Positions 57,811 through 64,000 of a stretch of 64,000 nucleotides of DNA are shown in pieces. The position numbers and the translations under genes were made by a program. Within the stretch, counting starts at the first letter, position 1. Each line of letters opens with the position of its first letter. The stretch is from Halalkaliarchaeum sp. AArc-CO (GTDB lineage: Archaea; Halobacteriota; Halobacteria; Halobacteriales; Haloferacaceae). Location of the stretch: the NCBI RefSeq assembly GCF_024972735.1, contig NZ_CP087723.1, forward strand, positions 2,108,001 through 2,172,000, read 5' to 3'. Below the pieces are notes generated by a model, which did no database searches, was not told the origin of the DNA, and saw nothing but the letters and a program-made list of their open reading frames with translations.

Positions 57811-58809
57811 TCAAACCGAACGAACGAACGACGGCATCGGGAGATCGAGCATCGTCGCTAGTCCCGGATCGGCGCCGACGACCCGCGGTGCGCAGTTGGC
57901 AACGACTGCCGACGTGGCGACGTCTCCGTGGTATCCCCCGTCGACCTCGATCGTTACGTCCGGATCGCTCTCGAAGTCGACGGTGTCGCGGGCCTCGAGT
58001 CCGACCGCCATCTTCAGATCGAGCGTGATCCGCGGGTCGCCGTCGACGTAGCCGTGGGTGACCTGGTGGACGCCGGCGACTTCCCCCTCCTCGACGGTCA
58101 GGTAGTCGGTTTCGAGCCGTTCGTCCGCGACCACGGGATCGATCGTTTCGGAGATCTCTTCGAGCTCCCACCCGAGGGCGGCGCCGAGCATCGCCGCCGA
58201 CTCCGCGGAGCCGACGTGTCCGGCCTCGGTCGCGATCTCGGCCTCGAACTCCGCGACGGTCGTCCCCGCGCCGACCTTGCGCTGGAGCGGCTCCCGACGG
58301 CTTCCGGCGTCCTGTACCCGTTCGACACGGACCGACTCTACCGACTCCATCGGCGTCGACAGCACTGCCGGCATCGCGTCCATCGCGAAGCCGGGATTCA
58401 CACCGGTTCCGAGGCAGGTGCTTCCGTGTTCGCGTGCGGTTGCATCGAGGGTCTTTGCCTCCTTGGCATGGTCCCGCCAGGGATACGCGAGCTCCTCACA
58501 GGTCGTGACGACGTCGTACCCGGCTTCGAGAACGGGTTCGATCTGGGATGTGGCCGGCGGCGCCGCCGACACAGTCGAGTGGAAGACGACGTCCGGATCG
58601 TTCCCGAGCGCCTCCTCGATGTCGTCCGTGACTTCGGCGCCGATCTCGTCGCCGGGTTCGCAGACGTCACCCAGGTCGCGACCGACCTTCTCGGGATCGA
58701 TGTCGACCGCCCCAACGAACTGTACACCACGTCTCTGCGCCGCGCGCACGATGCGTTCCCCGATCGGACCGACACCGAACTGTACGGCGGTGAGTTGGTT
58801 CTCTACCAT
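57811..58809 (-). CDS. NAD(P)H-dependent amine-dehydrogenase-like protein (DapB-fold)
   Basis: A 332-residue oxidoreductase with an N-terminal Rossmann domain of dihydrodipicolinate-reductase type (VQFGVGPIGERIVRAAQRRG) and a C-terminal domain like 2,4-diaminopentanoate dehydrogenase. Other features are FHSTVSAAPPATSQIEP, CLGTGVNPGFAMDAMP (GTGVNPG is family-typical) and GYHGDVATSAVVANCAPRVV near the end. Family members reversibly deaminate or reduce amines, but substrates are mostly unknown. It is divergent from the flavoprotein gene across a 694-nt leader that contains three GTTTC/GAAAC-type palindromes, which places it in the putative amine regulon. The 250-nt gap to the ABC operon has no other gene. 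Confidence 0.85.
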   Translation of the reverse strand: MVENQLTAVQFGVGPIGERIVRAAQRRGVQFVGAVDIDPEKVGRDLGDVCEPGDEIGAEVTDDIEEALGNDPDVVFHSTVSAAPPATSQIEPVLEAGYDVVTTCEELAYPWRDHAKEAKTLDATAREHGSTCLGTGVNPGFAMDAMPAVLSTPMESVESVRVERVQDAGSRREPLQRKVGAGTTVAEFEAEIATEAGHVGSAESAAMLGAALGWELEEISETIDPVVADERLETDYLTVEEGEVAGVHQVTHGYVDGDPRITLDLKMAVGLEARDTVDFESDPDVTIEVDGGYHGDVATSAVVANCAPRVVGADPGLATMLDLPMPSFVRSV

Positions 58810-58955
58810 CTCGAGTACCCCGTGGCCGAGGGATTCCCCGGCCGTGACTTAATCGTTCTGGTCGTCCCAGTACTTCTGCCGGGAAGCGACCGTCGTACGG
58901 CGAGGCTAGTTGACGGGGGTACAGCACAGAAAGCACCGACCCGGGGCCCGAAGTT

Positions 58956-58972
58956 GTTTCCTTATAAGAAAC
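58956..58972. promoter_or_regulatory. operator-like palindrome GTTTC-N7-GAAAC (site 2)
   Basis: GTTTCCTTATAAGAAAC has perfect outer 5-bp arms around a CTTATAA core that is TATA-like. It shares its 5' flank GAAGTT with the site at 59186, exactly 230 bp away. Confidence 0.55.
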
Positions 58973-58998
58973 TATATCTGACCATCACCAGCACTCGG

Positions 58999-59014
58999 CG
59001 AGAAACGTTTCTCG
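58999..59014. promoter_or_regulatory. 16-bp perfect palindrome with inverted half-site order
   Basis: CGAGAAACGTTTCTCG contains the same half-sites (GAGAAAC and GTTTCTC) as the mttB operator, but placed back to back without a spacer. It lies 27 bp from site 2. Confidence 0.5.
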
Positions 59015-59185
59015 GGGGAGAGTCCGGGGGAAACCGACGGTTCTCGACCCGCTGTTTCTCTAGCGGCTGTTTACTATCGTGAAATCACGGATCCACCCGC
59101 CGATCGGGGGCGAGAATTACAACACTATGAGTGTAATTTATTCCGGAGATCGAGGGATTACGGACGAAACCGACCCACGGAAGTT

Positions 59186-59202
59186 GTTCTTTATGAAGAA
59201 AC
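59186..59202. promoter_or_regulatory. operator-like imperfect palindrome (site 3)
   Basis: GTTCTTTATGAAGAAAC keeps the right arm GAAAC and an imperfect left arm (GTTCT), with inner arms TTCTT/AAGAA that pair perfectly. Confidence 0.5.
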
Positions 59203-59397
59203 AGTGATCGTCGCATCCATCGACGGCCGCAGTATCGGCAGGGACGGCAGTTAGCGCGAGCTGTTCCGAGAGAGGTTCTGACGAAGGCGAGGCGAGGGAT
59301 CGAGAGGCATCACGGATCGCTCGGAAATCACCGACGAAAGGAGGGCTCGGTAGCCGGCGCCGGTACATTTTAATACGGCTACGTTGATGGCCCACAC

Positions 59398-59496
59398 ATG
59401 GCAGCAATCCTGTGCCATAGCGATGCGAGCGCGTACTGTACCCGAGGAAGTCCGACGATCGGAGCCGACGGAACGCCGTCTACGGGAGGGGCGTAA
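59398..59496 (+). CDS. possible 32-residue leader peptide upstream of the flavoprotein gene
   Basis: The frame starts MAAILCHSDASAYCTRGS and ends 7 nt before ATG 59504. Its ATG lies 26-27 nt after the centre of TATA TTTTAATA (59368-59375), where a leaderless transcript should begin. GGAGGGG (59485-59491) overlaps its end and could act as a ribosome site for the main gene, although the spacing to ATG 59504 is long. It is either a translated leader (coupling or attenuation) or simply the 5' leader RNA. Confidence is low. Confidence 0.3.
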   Translation: MAAILCHSDASAYCTRGSPTIGADGTPSTGGA

Positions 59497-59503
59497 CCTG
59501 CCG

Positions 59504-62041
59504 ATGACGGACGAAGATTTCCCCGAAAGCGCCGAAACGGTCATTATCGGCGCCGGTATCGTCGGCAACAGTCTCGTGTATCACCTGGCCGAGCGGGGGA
59601 AAACCGACATGCTGCAGATCGACAAGGGACCGCTGCCGGACCCCGGCGGGTCGACGGGACACGCGTCGAACTTCATCATGCCGATCGAGCACAACTCGGA
59701 GATGACCGAACTCACCCACGACTCGATCGAGCAGTTCGACGAGGTCGGAGTCTTCGAGAACAGCGGCGGCATCGAGGTTGCCCGGACCGAACGCCGGATG
59801 GAGGACCTCCGTCGTCGAGCGCAGTCCGCCCAGGCGTTCGGAACCAACGCGGAGATGCTGGAGGCACAGGAGGTCAAACAGCGGGTCCCCTACATCAACG
59901 AGGACGTCATCGAGGGGGGAATGTACACGCCCGACGCGGGAACGTGTGACCCGCTTCGGTTCGGAGAAGTGTATCGCGAGCGCGCGAAGGACATGGACGC
60001 CCTCACGGTCTCGGCGAACACTGAAGTGCTCGACATCCACGTCGACGACGGCGAAGTCACCGCCGTCGAAACCGATCGCGGAACCGTCGAAGTCACCGGA
60101 GAGGTCGTCGTCGCCGCCGGCGTCTGGAGCCCCAAGCTCGCCGAGATGGCGGGCACACGGATCCCGCTGTACCCGGTCGCTCACCAGATGATAAGCGTCG
60201 GTCCGATCGACAAACTCGCCGAGGACGACGGGGAGATCAACTATCCGGTCGTCCGAGACATGGACACACGGATGTACGAGCGACCCCACGGGAACGACAT
60301 GGAGGTCGGTTCGTACGAACACCGGCCGCTGCTTTACGACGTCGACGAGATCCCGTCGATCGACGAGGCCCCGCTCTCCCCGACCCAGTTGCCGTTCACC
60401 GAGGACGCGTTCGAAGACTCGTTCGAACACGCCCTCGAAATCATGCCGGACGTCCTCGACGATCCCGACGCCGGAGTCCGTCACGCGATCGACGGTCTGA
60501 TCTCGCTTACACCCGACGAAGGACCGGTCGTCGGCCCGGTCAACGACGTGGACGGCCTCTGGTCGTGTGCCGCGATCTGGATCCGGCTGGCCCCGGGGAT
60601 CACCAAGGAGATGGCCCGGTGGATGACCGAGGGATGGGGTGCGATGGAGACGGACCTCCACTCGATCAACGTCGCCCGGTTCGACGGCTACGGCCGGGGC
60701 AAGGAGTTCGTCAAGGAGCGCGCCTACGAGGGATTCACGCGCCATTACGGGATCAACCACCCCAAAGAACAGTGGGACCGCGGTCGGGACGTCCGTCGGG
60801 CCCCGTTCCACGACCGCCAGGAGGAACTCGACGCACAGTTCCACGAAACCGCCGGCTGGGAGCGTCCCGCCTGGTATGAATCGAACGAAGACCTCCTCGA
60901 CCGGTATCGCGACGACATCGAGGGGCTGCGGCGGCCCAACGACTGGGATTCCGAGTGGTGGTCGCCAATCATTCTGGCCGAACATCTGCATCTCCGCAAT
61001 GCGGCCGGGATCGTCGGAAACATCGGCTTCGGCATCATCGACGTCGAAGGCGAGGACGCCAGGTCGTTCCTCGAACGGATGGCGGTTGCGCCGATGGACT
61101 TCGAGCCCGGGAAGACGACGTACACGCCCCTGCTCGATTCGGACGCCGCTGCCAGATCCGACGTCACAATTGCGCGTCTCGGCCGGGACCACTTCCGGCT
61201 CATCACGGGCGGAACACGGGTCGGTCCCGACTACCAGTGGCTCAGTCGTCACCTGCGTGACGACGAAGCGGTGTCGCTGTCCGACAGATCCTCGTCGATG
61301 GCGACGATGGGCGTCTGGGGTCCGAACGCGCGAGGGATCCTCCAGGACGCAGCAGAGGAGGACATGTCGGACGAGGCGTTCCCGGCGTACGGTGCACAGA
61401 AGGTGACGATCGGCCCCGTGGAGGGGTGGGCGATCCGCGTCTCCTACGTGGGCGAACTCGGCTGGGAGATCTACGTTCCGATGGAACAGGGCGCCCGCAC
61501 CTGGGACGAACTGATGGAGGCCGGCCAGAAGCACGACCTCCGCCCGGTCGGAACGGAAGTGTACGCAAACACCGGTCGGATCGAGAAGAACTACCGCGCA
61601 TACGGCCACGAACTGCGCCGCGAGTACGACGTAATCGAGGCGGACCTCGCGTTCCACGGCGTGAAGGACGCGGACTTCATCGGCAAAGAGGCGTACGCAG
61701 AAGCTCTCGAGAGCGACCAGGCGGCGACACTCTGTACCCTTTCGGTCGACGATCACGCCCCGAACGGCGGGGAGAAGCGGTTCATGCTCGGCGGCGAACC
61801 GATCCTCGACGAGAACGGTGACGTCCTCGTCGACGAGCAGGGACGCCGTTCGTACGTGACGAGCGCGGAAACCGGGCCGTCGGTCGGAAAACACCTCCTG
61901 CTGTCGTATCTTCCGGCGGAGTACGCAACCGAAGGCGAGCAGCTGCAGGTGCTGTACTTCGGCGAGCAGTACCCGGTCACCGTCGAGGCGGTCGGGAGCG
62001 AACCGCTGTTCGATCCGGAGAACGAACGGCTCCACGGGTAG
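59504..62041 (+). CDS. FAD-dependent dimethylglycine/sarcosine-dehydrogenase-like protein with GcvT C-terminal domain
   Basis: An 845-residue flavoprotein. The N-terminal DAO-type FAD domain has GAGIVGNS (16-23), and GSTGHASNFIMP aligns with the loop whose His (here His53) binds FAD covalently in dimethylglycine dehydrogenase. The middle FAO_M region is about 380-430 and the C-terminal half (about 440-845) is a GcvT-like aminomethyltransferase fold (GVWGPNARGILQDAAEEDM, WAIRVSYVGELGWEIYVPME) that would pass the released one-carbon unit to tetrahydrofolate. It probably oxidatively demethylates an N-methyl amino compound. Start ATG 59504 is chosen by homology; in-frame ATG 59423 is possible. 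Confidence 0.9.
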   Translation: MTDEDFPESAETVIIGAGIVGNSLVYHLAERGKTDMLQIDKGPLPDPGGSTGHASNFIMPIEHNSEMTELTHDSIEQFDEVGVFENSGGIEVARTERRMEDLRRRAQSAQAFGTNAEMLEAQEVKQRVPYINEDVIEGGMYTPDAGTCDPLRFGEVYRERAKDMDALTVSANTEVLDIHVDDGEVTAVETDRGTVEVTGEVVVAAGVWSPKLAEMAGTRIPLYPVAHQMISVGPIDKLAEDDGEINYPVVRDMDTRMYERPHGNDMEVGSYEHRPLLYDVDEIPSIDEAPLSPTQLPFTEDAFEDSFEHALEIMPDVLDDPDAGVRHAIDGLISLTPDEGPVVGPVNDVDGLWSCAAIWIRLAPGITKEMARWMTEGWGAMETDLHSINVARFDGYGRGKEFVKERAYEGFTRHYGINHPKEQWDRGRDVRRAPFHDRQEELDAQFHETAGWERPAWYESNEDLLDRYRDDIEGLRRPNDWDSEWWSPIILAEHLHLRNAAGIVGNIGFGIIDVEGEDARSFLERMAVAPMDFEPGKTTYTPLLDSDAAARSDVTIARLGRDHFRLITGGTRVGPDYQWLSRHLRDDEAVSLSDRSSSMATMGVWGPNARGILQDAAEEDMSDEAFPAYGAQKVTIGPVEGWAIRVSYVGELGWEIYVPMEQGARTWDELMEAGQKHDLRPVGTEVYANTGRIEKNYRAYGHELRREYDVIEADLAFHGVKDADFIGKEAYAEALESDQAATLCTLSVDDHAPNGGEKRFMLGGEPILDENGDVLVDEQGRRSYVTSAETGPSVGKHLLLSYLPAEYATEGEQLQVLYFGEQYPVTVEAVGSEPLFDPENERLHG

Positions 62042-62061
62042 TTCGTTCCGTTCCGTCGAGC

Positions 62062-62078
62062 GTTTATTATAGAGAAAC
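62062..62078. promoter_or_regulatory. operator-like palindrome at the iclR promoter (site 4)
   Basis: GTTTATTATAGAGAAAC ends 3 bp before the TATA element TTTATG (62082-62087) of iclR, which is centred 26 nt before ATG 62110. This is the same position relative to TATA as the palindrome at mttB, and suggests autoregulation. Confidence 0.55.
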
Positions 62079-62109
62079 GAATTTATGGGTGGGCGTGGCA
62101 TCCCCACAC

Positions 62110-62922
62110 ATGACAGAGGCACCCCGGAACGGCTCGATGGTGAAGTCGGGAGAGAAAACCTTCGAGATCGTCGAGATCCTCAAGCGAACCGACGGTGCGG
62201 GTGTCACCGAGATCGCAGAGCAGATGGACGTCTCGAAGAGCACCGTCTACAAGCACCTGCAGACGCTTGTCACTCACGACTACGCCACAAAGGTCGACGG
62301 TGAATATCGCGTCGGATTGCGGTTTCTCGATCACGGGATCTACGCCAGACAGCAGCAGGCGATCTACCGGGTATCTCGCGACAGGATCGACGAACTCGCC
62401 GAGGAAACCGGGGAGCTGGCGTGGTGTCAGACCCACGAAAACGGACGTTGTGTCTACCTGTACGGGGCCGCCGGGATGCACTCGGTGCATCCACCCGAAC
62501 GGGTCGGCAACCGGACGCCGATGCACCAGATCGCCGGCGGAAAGGCGATGCTCGCTCACTTGCCGGAGGAACGGATCGCAGAGATCATCGCACAACACGG
62601 GCTCGAACCCGCGACGGCACACACGATCACCGACCGGGAAGCGCTATTCGACGAGCTTCGAGAGATCCGCGAGCGGGGCGTCGGATACAACCGAGAAGAG
62701 TCGACCGAAGGATTGTACGCCGTTGCCTCGGCTGTTCTCGGACCCGACGGCGAGGTTCTCGGTGCGATCGGTCTATCGGGACCGAAACATCGGCTCGAAG
62801 GCGAGCTGATCGAAACAGAGTTGCCGGAACTCTTGCTCGGGACGGCGAACGAACTCGAACTCAACCTGGAGCACCAGGAGTTCTCCACCGACGGTGGTGG
62901 ATCACCCGTCGTCGAGGGTTGA
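62110..62922 (+). CDS. IclR-family transcriptional regulator
   Basis: A 270-residue regulator from ATG 62110. The winged helix-turn-helix is at about residues 13-70 (GAGVTEIAEQMDVSKSTVYK, HLQTLVTHDYATKVDGEYRV) and the IclR effector domain follows (ELAWCQTHENGRCVYLYG, RTPMHQIAGGKAMLAHLPEE, YNREESTEGLYAVASAVLG). IclR proteins bind palindromic sites as dimers or tetramers and respond to small acids or amines. It lies 68 nt downstream of the flavoprotein gene with its own promoter and a palindrome next to its TATA box. It is the likely controller of the amine region. Its end overlaps the PrpD gene by 21 nt. Confidence 0.92.
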   Translation: MTEAPRNGSMVKSGEKTFEIVEILKRTDGAGVTEIAEQMDVSKSTVYKHLQTLVTHDYATKVDGEYRVGLRFLDHGIYARQQQAIYRVSRDRIDELAEETGELAWCQTHENGRCVYLYGAAGMHSVHPPERVGNRTPMHQIAGGKAMLAHLPEERIAEIIAQHGLEPATAHTITDREALFDELREIRERGVGYNREESTEGLYAVASAVLGPDGEVLGAIGLSGPKHRLEGELIETELPELLLGTANELELNLEHQEFSTDGGGSPVVEG

Positions 62923-64000
62923 CACGAGCGCCGATACCGGTTTCTCGTCGGTCGATAAGACTCTGCGCAGCTGTTCGGCGGTTCCGGATCCGACGTGGGC
63001 GTCGATGAACAGCTGCTGTTTCTTCCGGTGTTCCTCCGCAGTCATGGGTCGTTCCCGTGATCCACGTGGATGCGTCAGCCCGGATCGATAGGTTTCAGAG
63101 GAGGTGTGGATCTCGACTCGGGAGACGGACTGCTCCGGATAGCGTCGCTGGGCCTCCTCGTCGAGGTGCAGCGAAATCCGGTCGACCATCGCGTGAACGC
63201 GGTCGTCCTCCCGCCAGGTTTCGTTCAGTTGCTCGGGAGTGATCCAGTCGCCCCGAAGCAGCGTGATCGCGAGGACGTAGGGGTACGAATACTGTGCCGC
63301 GTCGGGGGTACTGGGACGGGGCGTCTTCAGCTCGATCGCCTTTCGATGGCTGTAGGCACGAACCTGTGTTATCTCGTCGGGGGCGATGCCGTGCTCTTCG
63401 AGGAGTGCAAGCGCCGCATCGATCCCGGAGTGAATCCAGCGGCAGGCGGGATACGGCTTGTAGTAGCTTTCAGTCACCGTGTACTCCCTGCCCAGTGGGG
63501 GGAGATCGAGTCCCTCGAGACCGTTCCATTCGATCTCGTCGAACACGGTGCCCGAGGCCTCGAAGCCCCGTCCGGCCAGTTTTGCGGCCGCGACGCCGAG
63601 GTGGCTCCCCCACCCGATCCCGTCTTTCGTCATCGAACTCGACGGACGCGCGACGGATCGCATCACCGGCGACAGCGGGGCGTTGAACTCCGCGATCCCC
63701 ATCGCGTCCATCGTCGTCTCGACGTCGTAGCCGTACAACCGAGAGACTGCTGCGGCCGCGGCGACTGCGCCCCACGACCCACTGCTGTTGTGCATTCCGG
63801 TCCGCTCGTGGAGCGCCACGGACGCCCGGATCGAGATCTCGTAGCCCGCGAGCATGGCGTCGAGGAACTCCCCCACGGTAGCCTCGACCCCCTCGGCGGC
63901 AGCGAGGGTTGCCGGAACCAGCACCGCTGCGGGGTGCCCCTCCGCGATCCGGTTCCCGTCGTCGACGTCGAGCGCGTTCGCGGCCATCGCGTTCGCGTAC
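62902..64000 (-). CDS. MmgE/PrpD-family protein (start beyond window)
   Basis: The frame is open through the right window edge; about 365 of the usual ~450 residues are visible. MmgE/PrpD features are MAANALDVDDGNRIAEGHPAAV, LDAMLAGYEISIRAS, KPYPACRWIHSGIDAALAL and the C-terminal HPRGSRERPMTAEEHRKK region. Characterised members are 2-methylcitrate and cis-aconitate-type dehydratases or decarboxylases. In this position it may act on an acid released by amine catabolism, but this is speculation. It is convergent with iclR, with a 21-nt overlap. Confidence 0.85.
   Translation of the reverse strand, partial: YANAMAANALDVDDGNRIAEGHPAAVLVPATLAAAEGVEATVGEFLDAMLAGYEISIRASVALHERTGMHNSSGSWGAVAAAAAVSRLYGYDVETTMDAMGIAEFNAPLSPVMRSVARPSSSMTKDGIGWGSHLGVAAAKLAGRGFEASGTVFDEIEWNGLEGLDLPPLGREYTVTESYYKPYPACRWIHSGIDAALALLEEHGIAPDEITQVRAYSHRKAIELKTPRPSTPDAAQYSYPYVLAITLLRGDWITPEQLNETWREDDRVHAMVDRISLHLDEEAQRRYPEQSVSRVEIHTSSETYRSGLTHPRGSRERPMTAEEHRKKQQLFIDAHVGSGTAEQLRRVLSTDEKPVSALVSTLDDG

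Larger units (their letters stand above)
58810..59503. other. 694-nt regulatory region between the amine-dehydrogenase and flavoprotein genes
   Basis: Unusually long for this genome. It holds palindromes at 58956-58972, 58999-59014 and 59186-59202, a hairpin CCGCT/AGCGG (59049-59066), a leftward TATA-like element (58846-58853), and the rightward TATA TTTTAATA (59368-59375) followed by a 32-codon frame at 59398-59496. No longer credible gene is present. Confidence 0.6.

Noticed and set aside
58956-59202. The GTTTC/GAAAC palindromes as CRISPR-like repeats
   Set aside because: Spacing is irregular, the units are not identical and no cas gene is present; the position beside TATA boxes fits operators better.
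59480-62122. 880-codon open frame opposite the flavoprotein gene
   Set aside because: It mirrors the codon positions of the real gene, a usual effect of very high third-position GC, and its translation has no recognisable domain.

Overview
The window comes from a halophilic archaeon (class Halobacteria). The evidence is the very high G+C, strongly acidic proteins, twin-arginine lipoprotein leaders, TATA boxes centred about 24-29 nt before start codons (leaderless transcripts), archaeal PAN, XPB-Bax1, EndA and PvlArgDC, and UPF0212/DUF357/DUF5793-type proteins. Genes are tightly packed on both strands. Two tRNA genes are present (Ser-CGA and Thr-UGU). I saw no rRNA, CRISPR array, transposase or integrase.

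Layout. 0-7.5 kb: a truncated PAC2 proteasome chaperone, a thiolase with its OB-fold partner, an alpha/beta hydrolase, 3-hydroxyacyl-CoA dehydrogenase, signal peptidase I, the proteasome-activating ATPase PAN, and pyruvoyl-dependent arginine decarboxylase. 7.5-18 kb: tRNA-Ser, a DsbA-like lipoprotein, a 57-residue membrane protein, UPF0212, CysRS, a DUF2062 protein, a DUF357 protein, thymidine kinase, a Yip1-like protein, a RecJ-like DHH protein whose catalytic motifs are lost, and Elp3. 18-27.4 kb is rich in information processing: tRNA-Thr, the XPB helicase, Bax1 (separated from XPB by three opposite-strand genes), a NucS-N-domain/zinc-finger protein, tRNA splicing endonuclease and TrpRS. 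27.4-50.2 kb: a Cmi4-like protein, a biotin ECF transporter, a fused membrane Fe-S oxidoreductase, GyrB-GyrA, a permease with Usp domains, arginase, a degenerate uracil-DNA-glycosylase-like protein, a membrane DnaJ protein with tandem repeats, an MBL hydrolase, an asparagine-synthase-like protein, a PHP protein and PurL.

50.2-64 kb looks like an accessory catabolic region. It holds a UspA protein, a Bat-type regulator, an MttB-family methyltransferase, a nitrilase-family hydrolase, a four-gene quaternary-amine (OpuC/ProU-like) ABC importer, an NAD(P)H-dependent amine-dehydrogenase-like protein, a dimethylglycine/sarcosine-dehydrogenase-like flavoprotein with a GcvT tail, an IclR regulator and an MmgE/PrpD protein cut by the window edge. 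Palindromes of the form GTTTC-N6/7-GAAAC lie directly upstream of the TATA boxes of mttB, the nitrilase gene and iclR, and recur in the long leader between the amine-dehydrogenase and flavoprotein genes. I infer one IclR-controlled regulon for uptake and demethylation/oxidation of a methylated amine. The substrate and the chemistry after demethylation are unknown, and no corrinoid protein is visible in the window.

Other points of interest are a candidate structured RNA at about 43.19-43.30 kb and an AT-rich, gene-free stretch at 50.21-50.57 kb. Start codons were chosen by TATA spacing where possible.
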